From contig JAMYHL010000108.1 in assembly GCA_025531455.1 (NCBI GenBank), forward strand, positions 1-64,000: a stretch of 64,000 bases of DNA. The letters are read 5' to 3'. Shown here in pieces: positions 44,810 through 55,219 of the stretch. Each line of letters opens with the position of its first letter. Position 1 is the first letter of the stretch. A model generated the notes under the pieces. The model had not been told where the DNA came from. It ran no database searches and saw nothing but the letters and a program-made list of their open reading frames with translations. The DNA comes from Apiotrichum sp. Y4204 (Eukaryota; Basidiomycota; Tremellomycetes; Trichosporonales; Trichosporonaceae). Position numbers and translations under genes: made by a program.

Positions 44810-45520
44810 CTACCTCCACTTGGCAGTGCTATCAAATCTCTCAATATCCTGGCTAGCGGATGTCGGGGCGCGTCGAAGCAGGACGTCGCGAACGCTAACA
44901 ATACGAGGAGGAGTTGGGAAGAAATCTTTGCGAGCCTTGAAGTACATTACACCAAGGATGATAGCGTCGATCAACGACTCAATGTCAGTGGACTTCCGAC
45001 TGAAAAAACGCACAAGAACAATCCAAACCCAAGGACAAACTAGGGCTCCAAATCTAGCACTCGAATGGTCAGCGCCACACCGACTGATTGTGTCCTATAT
45101 ACTTACTCCACCCCTTGGGCTGCGTTATCAGGATCCCAAGTGAGAACGGATGCCAACCCAAGGAATGCAGCTGCCCATCCGAAAAAGAAGATCGACGTGA
45201 GGCCCCATAGTTGAGCCCCGGTCCTAGCAAGGGCTGAGCCTGGTCGATAGAGCAGAACAGCAAGGCTTCAAGAGTCAGTGCTGGGAAGAAGCCTGTTTAC
45301 TCACCTGGACACCGTGAACAGAAAGCAGTAAGCGCCAATCACACAACAGCCGACGATGTATCTATCGTAGTCTGCAAGCAGCACGTTGTTGCAGATGACA
45401 TAGCGCAATTCTATGCTTACGATGATGCAGCATGGCTGCTGTGCATGCTACTTCACCTGCACAGCAAGCTGTCACAAGGGCGAAAATGACGGTGTACACA
45501 GTAAGGAGAACTCTAGACAT
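44810..45520 (-). CDS. MARVEL-like four-helix membrane protein 1
   Basis: Four exons, 45520-45421, 45371-45305, 45265-45107 and 45059-44810, with all junction phases consistent (1, 2, 2), give 191 residues. Predicted membrane helices: VLLTVYTVIFALVTACC; IVGCCVIGAYCFLFTVS; LTSIFFFGWAAAFLGLASVL; FGALVCPWVWIVLVRFF. The spacing and the short loops match fungal MARVEL-domain proteins (Nce102/eisosome or uncharacterised). A basic, Ser-rich C-terminal tail of about 65 residues follows the fourth helix (SRKSTDIESLIDAIILG, then PTPPRIVSVRDVLLRR). MARVEL proteins organise membrane microdomains; function here is inferred only from topology. No conserved residues were verified, so the label is MARVEL-like. 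A sister gene lies at 47429-48145. Confidence 0.68.
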
Positions 45521-47428
45521 TATGTGCGCAACTGTGTGGGACTGCAGATTGTTGACCCTCAAGTACATTGCCTTTTAAGTGAAGATCAGGTCATACGGAC
45601 CGATGTCAGTACCTCACTCTCACTACACCTTCACATCAGCGTTGAGAGGTGGAAATGACGCACAGAAAACTACAGTTTGGTGTCAAGACCAACGGCTGTC
45701 AATGCAACACAATGAAGCTCAGTACACCCTCAGTCGAATTGTTCGAACCCCTCGTTGTCATGGTAACACACTACAAAGACCTGCAACACTGATACGTCAC
45801 AGACACCACAGGAACGAGCAAGCGTGCCTTTTACTCTTTCCCGGAAGACTGCATAGAGTCGGATGAGTAACTCCCTCACGATGCTGACTTTGGTTGTCAT
45901 GATTCCAGCTCGAGGTTCTCGGGCCCAACTAAACTAAGCTAATCCGTCAGTCAAGTCGGTCGTCCACCCGATACCCCGCGTGGGCCGGTCATGACGTTGA
46001 TTCTGCAATTCTGGTTGAGCCCGATGAGGCCTTCTTGGCGGTCATTCCTCGGAATTGCCTGGAATCTCAGGGTGCTGGTCCGAGTAGCATGTTATCACAG
46101 TGTTGAGACGTTTCAGCAAAACGCTATCTGCAAGCAGTCAGTTCTGATATGGGACTCAGCATGGTCGCCACTGTGACAACAGCGGACACCGAAGAAGTAC
46201 AGTGTTTCGTAAGCTGAACGAGTGGCCTGAGCACTCCCAGAACTTGTAATCAGGTGGTCGGCGTGATGTGACGCGCATGGCGCAAAATGGATTGTTCCTC
46301 CACAAAGCAAACAACAGCTTTGGGTAGCAGACAGTCAACCGGCATATCGAGCAATAACGGAGGAAGGTCAGCTCACTTATCCTTCCCATTTCTCCGGCAG
46401 TCTACAGCTAGCAAGCGGTCTGTACCCCGCTAGGCTTCCTTGAATGGAGATCGTGACTCATACTGAGTAGGATTTGATGGTGGTCGCTGTGGAGCAACGC
46501 GTATGACGCATTGAACTGTGCCTACTGTACACTTAGCGGGCAACAGTGCTGTGCGCTAACGGCCAACAGGCACATCGAGCAGTGACCGAGGTGGTGTGCA
46601 GCCTTACCCTTGAGCGACCCACTCTTCGACATTCTATGATAACAAACGGTAGTATTGTAACGGCGTTGTTGTACAGTGACGACGGCGTCGGGTCAGTCCA
46701 ACGCATGTCACCATGGAAGCCATCCGAAAATGTATGCCCCGCTGCTCTCCTCTTGACTGGTTCGGCCTGTCATGTACTGGCGCGAACCGGGCTTGAGGTG
46801 TACATGCTGCAGACGATTAAGCTCCTCCAGACACAGTAATTATCAGATCTCTTCCTTGTCAGCGAATATCGTTCCCTTGACACCACTGACAGCATGCTGG
46901 CTTCAGTATGCTTCTCGTGCTGTTTTGCCAAGGCACCCCTTCTCAGCTTTTGTACTGAAGATCTGCCCTTGATACCAAACTTGACGATGGCATCGGCAGC
47001 TACCGCAGACGCAAGTTCTAGGGCCGAGTGGAACGGGTACTGGTACGTCAGGAGATTGACCTAGAGCTGGGGCCCATCCTCCTCGACTTCATCCAGCCAG
47101 TGGGCGTTAAACCAGAACCTCGGTATCTTATAGTAAAGTCCTCCATGCGTCCGGTCGTACGGAAAAGCGCTTCTATGGGATGTCGATCTCCGGTGCGCTT
47201 TTGCAACAGAGCTGAGCTCAACGGCAGTAGTCTTTTCACACTGAGGATGACTGGTCACAGGCTAGCTACGAAGTTGGCAACGTCGCTTATCTGGCACCAT
47301 ACATGCTAGTATTACAGCAGAGTGCCTCACAGTAGTCGGGGAAACACTTCTCAAATGTTCTCCTCCTCATCGCAAAAACGACGTGATGACATCAACAAGC
47401 CATATGCGCCTTACGCTCTTCAACATGA
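45521..47428. other. Intergenic between the two MARVEL-like genes
   Basis: 1.9 kb without a supported gene. A plus-strand ATG at 46986 opens a short frame (ASAATADASSRAEWNGYW) that ends after about 25 codons. A degenerate third family member was sought on the minus strand and not found. Confidence 0.4.
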
Positions 47429-48145
47429 TCAGCAAGTTGGTTCCTGCAAACTACCTGCTTGAAGGCTTTCCATCTGGTGGACGCGCCGACTATAGCTGAT
47501 TCGCCTGTCAACTTCTTCGAAGCTCAAGCGAGACGGCGGCGTAAAGGCGCAGGGGCGTCGACCTCGGTGGACCTGAAATGCATCAAGCACTAACAGCACC
47601 ACAATCTGCAGGTTAGATCTTCGTCAGTGGCATCTGCATATACTGACCACACCAAGCTGAACAGTGATCAAGGCTAATGAGGCGAACTGCAGGCTGAACA
47701 GTCAATCGGCGCATTATTCATCCGGAGTAGAGCACTCACTCGTCTGCGATCCCATATCGTTTCCTCTTGGATGAGTAGAAGATGATCAGTGGCAAAGCTG
47801 CCAGGAGTGTGAGGCAGTTGAGGAGAGTCACTTCGTTCGAGATCGAGGCCCACTTTGACTGTGGCTTCGTTTCGCGTAAAACAAGACTTGCAGTGTAAGT
47901 GACAAAGTTATTTTACTGGGAAGCGTACGTGGGAATCAAGATTGCGAATGACACCCCAGAGAGGACACAGCGTACAATGTCGTACGTTGCTTCTGCTACG
48001 GCCGTCAGAACTCAGAGCATGTAGGGGAGGCCCACTTGTACCTACTGAGATGTGATCGCGCGCCACTGCACGCGCAGGCTCCGCCAGCGCACAGAGGTAG
48101 CAGAGTTAGAAGTGACTTGTGAAAGAGGACCAGACGGCGACCCAT
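47429..48145 (-). CDS. MARVEL-like four-helix membrane protein 2
   Basis: Five exons, 48145-48046, 47995-47929, 47886-47740, 47693-47648 and 47605-47429, in consistent phase, give 178 residues. The first two exons are 100 and 67 nt in phases 1 and 2, identical to MARVEL-like protein 1, which supports common descent. Helices: LVLFHKSLLTLLPLC (weak), IVRCVLSGVSFAILIPTLVL, VTLLNCLTLLAALPLIIFY, and LASLALITVQLGVIVVLLVL-type spanning the fourth and fifth exons. The loops are Lys/Arg-rich after helix 3 (SSKRKRYG). A C-terminal tail of 45 residues is basic (HRGRRPCAF, then DRRISYSRRVHQ). The function is unknown; plasma-membrane domain organisation is inferred from topology. Confidence 0.65.
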
Positions 48146-48767
48146 GGTTTCAGAAACATTGAGATGATTCGAGTTCAGACACGAATTGAGAGGAGTGTTG
48201 CGTGTACTTGCTGCTGTAGCATGCGTTGACGTATTTGAGCTAGCTATATGTGCTGGACATTGTTGTACAGTACTGTTCACCTGCACCGCACCGTACCCGT
48301 GTTACGGAATGCTGTGACCGTGACAGATGCCGCAAGGAACAGGATGTATTCAATCCTCCATCTCCACCGTACCTGGGGAGAATGTCACGGGACTGTTCTC
48401 TTGCAGCACAACGACGACATGTGTCTGAAAGCGGTCATTGGCACAAACTCAAGGTGACCCAGAAGAGTTTTGGGAACATCTTAGGACAAGGCCCAGGAAC
48501 AGTTGATGGACTCGGGCTTTGTGAGGCGGTGTGCGATATCGAGAACGGCGGCGGCGTATGGAGATCGCCGGTCGGAAGGTCTGTGGAGCCAACACTCGAG
48601 GACGACGGCACATCACACAGATCTCAATGAAACTCAGTGAGATGACTCAGCATGCTCCGAACTGCACGACAATAGTGGAGCCTCCGTGCAACCCAATGAC
48701 CACCTAACATCAAAACAGATTCGTGATTGTTGCATCACCTATACACTTGTGCCAGTCCCCGACCTCA
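48146..48767. other. Intergenic between MARVEL-like 2 and serine hydrolase genes
   Basis: The 5' region of MARVEL-like gene 2 (minus) and the 3' flank of the serine hydrolase. No gene is supported. Confidence 0.4.
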
Positions 48768-50180
48768 TTACAACCTTGCGTCACTAGATGATTGGTCGGC
48801 TTGTCCTTCAATGTGATCGTAAACTATGCGCTCCATCTTGGCCATAACCTCAAAAAATGACTGTGGATCCGCAGGGTCAAGAATCTGGGTCCCGCAGAAT
48901 CCCTTCGAGTCAGCTCTGGGCGACCAACACACTTCACTCACAATGATCTCTGTCTCCGGATCGATCCAGAAGCGCGTCTTGGCGAGGCCGCCCCAGAACC
49001 CACTACCTGCCCGGCGACCATCGGGGCTGTCCGTGGTTGTGAGTGCCAGACCAAGCGAATGTTCGACCTTGTGACCGTCCAGCATCGCAGAGTTGATGTA
49101 GGCTTGGCTTCGGAGGAAGGCCGCCAAGTCTTCGTAGGCGGTGGTCTCGCCGCGCGGCGGCAGAGCATTTGTGAACAGCAACTTGAAGGACTCGGGCTGC
49201 AGTAAGAGCATTGCCCAGCACCTTTGCCTCCTGCGGACTCACCGAGATAATCCCTCCCTCACCGTCTTTGCAGCCCAGGAGATGCTGCAGGAATGTCAAG
49301 TAGCCCTTTGCAGTACCGAGAAGGCCGCCGCCACCGGAAAGGTCGCCAATGTCCTCGCGCGTGAGGGACATGATGGGGCGAGGACCGTCGATTGGGACAA
49401 CCTTGCCATTCACCTTACCGCACAATCCCATGAGGTGTTTCTTGATGTCATCAGAGGGGTAGAATGTCATTCCAGTCACGCCGCAAGGGTTCCAGATGTT
49501 CTCCTGGAAGTACTCCTCCAGTGTTTTCCCGGTCAGGCGCCAGACGAGGAAACCAGCCCAATCGATGCCAGTCGAGTACAAGTACTTTGTTCCGGGTTCA
49601 AAGTGAAGGGGAGTGGTGAATGCTTCCACTGTCGCGTTGGGTGCCAAGGGCGACTGAGCCTTGACATACTTCCCCCAGCGATCCTCGGCGGGGGAGGTGA
49701 AGGGATAAGCCAACCCCGACGTATGGGTGAGCAGGCGCCTTAGGGTGAGCGGCTCTTTCCGCGGGCGGGTGATGGGCGTTCCGTCTTCCGCAAAACCCTC
49801 TAGCAACGGCATAGCCACCAACTCTGGACAGTACTTGTCCAGGAGGCTCGGGTCGTCAAAGTCGATAAGCCCCTTCTCGGCCAACTGGAGGCACGAGACT
49901 GCGACCACGAGCTTGGTCATAGAGAACAGCTGGAGTGCTGTTGTGAGCTACATCTCTTGTCCCCTGAGCGACGCGGCCACGTACTGGTGCTCTCATCCAC
50001 CTGCCCCGCCTCAGGCTGCCCGGCCAGCCTGTCGCCCTTGCACGCAGAATAGATCGGGCCCTCAGAATTGTAAACGGCGAAGAAGAATGCGGGAAGGTTA
50101 CCCGCTGCAACGGAGGCCTCCAAGTGCGCATCGAGCGCCGCCTTACCCTCGGCGGTCAGATTGGGTAGGCTGCGAGTCAT
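48768..50180 (-). CDS. Class C beta-lactamase-type serine hydrolase, PTS1-like C-terminus
   Basis: The start at 50180 gives TRSLPNLTAEGKAALDAHL. Exon 1 ends at DEST, and the intron acceptor AACAG (on the gene strand) gives TLQLFSMTKLVVAVSCLQ, with the catalytic SMTK (Ser-x-x-Lys) motif. Then come DPSLLDKYCPEL, RRLLTHTSGLAY and YSTGIDWAGF (the Tyr-type second motif region), with a later HSLGLAL and GSGFWGGLAKT, the third (KTG-like HSG/GG) loop. An exon boundary lies at IIS (near 49230), joining MLLLQPESF or a nearby frame. Such enzymes act as esterases or, in polyketide pathways, transesterases; lactam cleavage is unlikely. The C-terminus is SDARL, a PTS1-like tripeptide. Confidence 0.8.
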
Positions 50181-50580
50181 TGTGTGTTGGTGAGAATGTC
50201 CCCCAACGGCTCAGAGTGTCTTATACAGCCGTGGAGCAAGTTGCAGCAGGGTCAACAATGGCGTGTGGCCCTGCTGAGAAGTCTCGGTCATTTCCGATGG
50301 CCCAAAGTGGCCGAGATGGCCGAGTCATCCGGGCAATGTCGAACCGGGCACTATCAGTGCGGGGTTGTCCCCACATTGACAACCATCTCTACAACGTGCT
50401 CACACGGCGGTCTCCTGTTTCTTACACATCTGCTATCCGTCCTCAATAGAGTCGCCAAGTCAAGTTGAACCAGTTTCTACTACTTGGCTCAACACCTCGC
50501 CGCAGACACAGCGACTAATGTCCCTCATCTTTTAATCGGCGTTGACCAATCTCACATATCTTGTTTGTGAACCTCCCATC
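50181..50580. promoter_or_regulatory. Divergent promoter of serine hydrolase and D-2-hydroxyacid dehydrogenase
   Basis: 400 bp between two divergent start codons. AT-rich elements (ACTACTTGGCTC, TCTTTTAATCGG) lie near 50480-50540. No longer motif stands out. Confidence 0.45.
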
Positions 50581-52466
50581 ATGACTTTCACCTGCGGCGT
50601 TCTCAACAACGTGACACAATCTTCCATCCGTCAGCTGAGCTGCAGAACGAGCACACCAGTGTCCTTACGGGGAAATCTTGCTATTGGTAGTTTGCGATAC
50701 GCGTCGAGTCTACCTCCTCGCTCGCCGAGCTTTGCGACATTGACCACCGACCATGTCGCCCAGCTTCGTGGTCTGCTCGACTCCCCTCGGTCTCTTCTGT
50801 CAACACTCGATAGTAGCGCCTCTGCAGAAGATCTCGTTGCGTACAACAATGACTGGATGAAAAAGTATCATGGCAGTAGCGCGGCTGTCATCAAGCCGAG
50901 GAGCACCATGGAGGTGTCTCGGATCTTGCGTTATTGTTACGAGAACGACATTGCTGTGGTCCCACAGGGAGGAAATACGGGTCTAGTGGGTGAGCATGGC
51001 TGTGGCTGCAACTCAGCGGTGTTGGGCGTGCGAACTGATGTCAATCGCAGGGGGAAGTGTGCCCGTCCACGACGAGGTCATTTTATCGCTATCAAGCATG
51101 AACAGCGTCCGCTCATTCGACGCAGTCTCCGGGGTCTTGGTCGCAGACGCAGGGGTGATCCTTGAGTCGGCGGACAGCTATCTCGCGGAACGTGGCTTTA
51201 TTTTCCCACTCGACCTTGGTGCCAAGGGCTCATGTCATGTGGGCGGTGTGGTTGCAACCAACGCAGGTGGACTTCGCCTGCTCCGCTACGGCAGCCTGCA
51301 CGGCAGCGTCCTTGGATTGGAGGTGGTTCTTCCAGATGGCACAGTCTGGAATGGTTTGCGTCAATTACGCAAGGACAACACTGGTGAGTGCTTGTCGGAC
51401 CGGAGAACTGGGGGAAGCCTCTAATTGTCAGGCTTTGACCTCAAGCAGCTCTTCATTGGATCCGAAGGGACGTTGGGCACCATCACTGCTATCTCCATTC
51501 TCTGTCCCCGGCGTCCAAAGACTATGCGAGTGGCCGTGTTCTCCGTGGACTCGTTTGAAGCGATTCAGCAGGTGTACGCCGACGCCAAAACATATCTCGG
51601 TGAGATTCTGTCGGCATTTGAAGTCTGGGACAAACAGTCGTACGAGTACTTCTGCAAGCACCAAACAGCGATGGGATCCGAACGCAAGCTGTTCGCGACC
51701 GAGGGCGAGTTCTACTGCCTTGTGGAGTTGGGCGGAAGCAACCCGGAGCACGATGAAGAAGTAGGTTGACCGACCGCCGTTTGTCCATGTGCAGAGCTGA
51801 CGTTGAAGAAACTGAGCAACCTTCTCGAACACCTCATGAGTTCAGGAACCGTCCTCGATGGAGTGGTGGCACAGGACGAGTCACAGTTTGCCCACCTGTG
51901 GTCCATCCGCGAGCTCATCCCCGAGTCCTGTAGCAAGTCAGGAGCGGCGTTCAAGTACGATCTCTCCATCCCCGTCGCGGAGATGTACAACGTAGTCGAG
52001 GAAATGCGGGAACATCTTCGCTCGCGTGGTCTACTCCGCGGAGACGGAGTCGTGGGCGATCCCATTCGGGGTGTTGCAGGCTTTGGTCACATGGGTGACG
52101 GTGAGTTTGCTCTAGTTACAGAAATTTAACATGGCAGGTAACCTGCATCTGAATGTAATTGCCGACAAGTTCTCGGAGGAGATACAGGCTGTCATTGAGC
52201 CGTTCGTGTATGAGATTGTCGGTGAGTGTGGCATGGCTAGCCTTCTAGGCCACGACTCACAGTGCAGCCAAACGTGACGGCTCAGTATCTGCCGAACACG
52301 GGCTTGGTGTCATGAAGGCGCCGTACATTGGCTACTCGCAAACCGAGGGGTCAATCGACCTCATGAAGCGCATCAAGAAGATGTTTGATCCGAAGGGCAT
52401 AATGAACCCGTACAAGGTGAATTCCGACGTTGCTGAGTCGGATGCTGACTACAGTTTGTGGTTTGA
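50581..52466 (+). CDS. FAD-linked D-2-hydroxyglutarate/D-lactate dehydrogenase (mitochondrial type)
   Basis: The N-terminus is a mitochondrial-presequence-like, Ser/Arg-rich stretch ([18 protein letters not shown]). The FAD_binding_4 domain follows: [48 protein letters not shown], with [20 protein letters not shown] and [20 protein letters not shown], then [13 protein letters not shown]. The oxidase C-domain has [28 protein letters not shown] (metal/substrate histidines) and [10 protein letters not shown]. Introns split the second half. The last intron (GTGAATTCC to CTACAG) gives the usual end GIMNPYKFVV at 52466; without splicing the frame runs to 52488. Members oxidise D-2-hydroxyglutarate or D-lactate and pass electrons to ETF or cytochrome c. 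Substrate cannot be told from sequence alone. Confidence 0.87.
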
Positions 52467-52542
52467 TCTAGACATCAGAGACAGATAGATTTTATACATC
52501 GTTGTGCTTGCTCTTGAACAGATGCTACCCATAACGCTTTAG

Positions 52543-52842
52543 GACGATGGACAGAGGTACAAGATCACCTGTCCATATGACAACATTTCGCATCCCACAT
52601 GCAAGTTCCGAACCACTCAGCAGCGGGTGTCAAAGACAGCTCTGCTCAGGAGAGTGCGAATGCACTTCCACGCATCGAGGGCGTAGCGGTCTATCACTAC
52701 GTCGGCCCGTCGGGTCATGCATGAGGAGCGCCATGACACGCTGGCACTCCAAGATGTGATCACGTACGCGGAAGCAACAGTCGTGGGGGCTGCTGACTGG
52801 GTAGCGGGCCGAGACGATTGCATGGAACATAGCGCTGGCTGA
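52543..52842 (+). pseudogene. Cys/His-rich frame with an in-frame TAG (probable pseudogene or small disrupted gene)
   Basis: After an acceptor-like CTTTAG, one frame reads QRYKITCPYDNISHPTCKF and LLRRVRMHFHASRA, a C-x-n-C...H-x-H pattern like a short zinc finger. An in-frame TAG at 52684-52686 follows. Behind it the same frame continues with protein-like sequence (HEERHDTLALQDVITYAEAT, then VVGAADWVAGRDDCMEH) and stops at 52842. No intron at that position restores the frame. Either the TAG is a disabling mutation, or two short coding pieces are adjacent. There is no clear start codon. It sits 76 bp behind the dehydrogenase stop. Confidence 0.3.
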
Positions 52843-53522
52843 GTGAGCCACCGTGCACTGTGCATCACGCAGCTGTGGTGCGGACAGTGTGACGCCTTCA
52901 GTCAGTATGGCGAAGACCGGCGACGACGACGGCGATTTCGCAATCTCGCCATGCTCGCACAGCTCGGCAGATTGAGTTTGGGCACGTGTGTGCCATCCGG
53001 CAGAGCTGGCAAAGGATCATTCAAGATCATGTTCATGAAACCGTTGAAAAAGTTTGGTTCGTGCACGTGATACTTTTAATCAACGCAACCTCCACATCCT
53101 CACTTGAAAAGTCTCTCTTCAGACTTAAGTGAGTCAGGTTGCCCAACCGCTAACAAGCGATCATCAACAAGCGATATGATCGCGACCGTGTGCGAGCAGG
53201 TGGCCTTGAACGAGGCCAGCGCGAAGCGAACTAACTGAGGCGAAGCACCTAGACGGGCCAGATGTTGTGAGCCGAGGCTACGGGTGGTTGACTTTTCCTG
53301 ATGGAAGGCCTGGCCGGAGACCTGTTTGACTGTCGCTTATGAGTCCCTGGGCAAGCACGATACTTGCAAAGACTTCTCAAGCATTCTGCAGCATTCAAGT
53401 TTCGTCACGGACAGACGAGCTAGTTGAATGCCAACCAAAGTTGTGCACAACACAGACCAATCAATATCCTTGCATAAATCGTACGGCTGAACTCAGATGG
53501 ACTACTAAGCGATCCCATGCTG
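52843..53522. other. Intergenic, no gene seen
   Basis: Between the disrupted Cys/His-rich frame and the 3' end of the aquaglyceroporin gene. A short plus-strand frame from 52907 (AKTGDDDGDFAIS) is not supported. Confidence 0.4.
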
Positions 53523-55219
53523 CTATGACCTTGACTTCTCGTCAAACGAGTGCTGAGGAAGAGCAAGCTCGCCGTCAAAGTCGTTCTTCTTCTTCTTGTT
53601 GCCCCACGGGCGGTTAAGGGGACTGTCCTTGCCCTGGTAGAGGAAGAGGTCGTAAAAGAATCCGCCAACAACACCGCCGCACAGCGTTGCGATGATCGGG
53701 GTGTAGATCCAGTAGCAGTTCTTGTAGGTCCAGATCTTGGAGGGGTAACCATACATGGCGGCGGCAATGCGGGGTCCAAGGTCACGAGCAGGGTTGAGGC
53801 AGTAGGCGGTCTGTGTACCGAGGGCAGCACCAATGCCGACAATCAACCACAGAAGGATCATGCCGTTCATACCCGCAGGAGCTGGGTTGTTGTCCTTGTC
53901 TCCAAGACAGAAGATACATGCGAGCAGGACAGCCGTGGCGAAGAGCTCGGAGAAGAAAGAACCTGTACGATCAGCTCACTGCTCAGGGTTTCCAATTAGC
54001 ACGATCGAGCATGGCTGCCACATGCCACACCGTCGCTTCCATGCTTCCATGGATCCATGGATACATGCAACCACCACTCACCAATGTTGGACATGTACGG
54101 CTGCGAGTCGGTGAAGAAGAGTGTTGCCGACGACGTGGGGAGACCGTAGGTACGGGTGTTGTAGCCGCCCTCAAACTTGTTCAGAAGGTTGTGGTAGTTG
54201 CCCATCACGAGGCAGGACCCGATACACGCGCCTTGAGCAAGTTAGATCCAGCCACAACGTGACGATCAGAGGCAGAGTACTCACCGAGAACCTGAGCAAG
54301 CATGTAACCCGGCACCTTGCGCCACGGGAAGCCACGCCAGATGGCCAACGCCAACGTGACAGCCGGGTTGATGTGGGCGCCCGAGATACCGCCGGCAATG
54401 TGAACGCCAAACCTGAAGGTGGGTCAGCCAAAAACTCAAATCGTGATCCTGTGGCACACTCACATGACGCCGATACCCCAACCAAACGAAATGGACAGAT
54501 AGGATCCCTGCTTCAACTCGCTGAGCACGACCTGGCAGTTGACGCCGTTTCCAAAGATGATGAGAATCATGGTGCCGATGAACTCGCCAAAGTACTCCTT
54601 GTATGCGTGACGGAGGCGCGACAAAGGGTTGACCAGGTATGGCGTCTCCTCCAATTGGATGATGCTCGCACGACGGATTTCCACACTCGGCTTGGCCGGC
54701 TCCACTCCGGGGTGCTCGGGGTGGTGCTCCAGGTGAGCCACGAACTTGTCGCTGACCGGGCTGGCCAGCGGGTTCTGGCCGTTCTGGCCGTCCTGGGGCG
54801 AGGTAACGGGGACCAGCCCGAGTGCCTGGTGTTCAGCCGAAACACCATTTGCTGGGAAGCTCTGCGGGGGCATGGTCGTCGTCGTCGTCGAAGTGACCTG
54901 GATAGGCCTGTCATTCGGGTGCACAACGATAGCGTTGGGCATCTGACCTGCTTTGTTAGCTGCAATGCTTTCATTTCTCTCTTGGCGTGCTCCCGGTGGT
55001 ACAACGCTACCAGAGGGCCGGCCAGGGTGACAGTGGCGAGAGGTGCCACAGTGCCAGTCGCGATAAGCTAAGCAACTCACCACCTTCGATGGCCTGCAGC
55101 ATGTCCGGAGTGACCAGCACATAGCGGACACCGGGCTCCCCGACCGCTGCAAACCCGGGCCCGTACAGCCTGGGGTCGTGGTTCTCTTCGTGGTGATGGT
55201 GATGGAGCTGCTCAGCCAT
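53523..55219 (-). CDS. Aquaglyceroporin (MIP family), long N-terminal tail
   Basis: Five exons, 55219-55081, 54947-54464, 54412-54285, 54231-54082 and 53962-53523, all in phase, give 446 residues. The first 185 residues are cytoplasmic, starting with a His-rich [12 protein letters not shown] and ending [19 protein letters not shown]. The channel core has six helices. The first NPA box reads [18 protein letters not shown] and the second reads [12 protein letters not shown]; the Asp after the second box is the classic glycerol-channel feature that separates aquaglyceroporins from water-only channels. [13 protein letters not shown] and [13 protein letters not shown] complete the fold. The tail is basic, then acidic ([12 protein letters not shown]). 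In yeast the long N-terminal tail of Fps1 regulates closing; a similar control is inferred. The neighbour on the other strand is glycerol kinase. Confidence 0.92.

Noticed and set aside
46986..47060. Short plus-strand frame between the MARVEL-like genes
   Set aside because: Ends after about 25 codons; the available donor GTACGT leads to stops in all phases.
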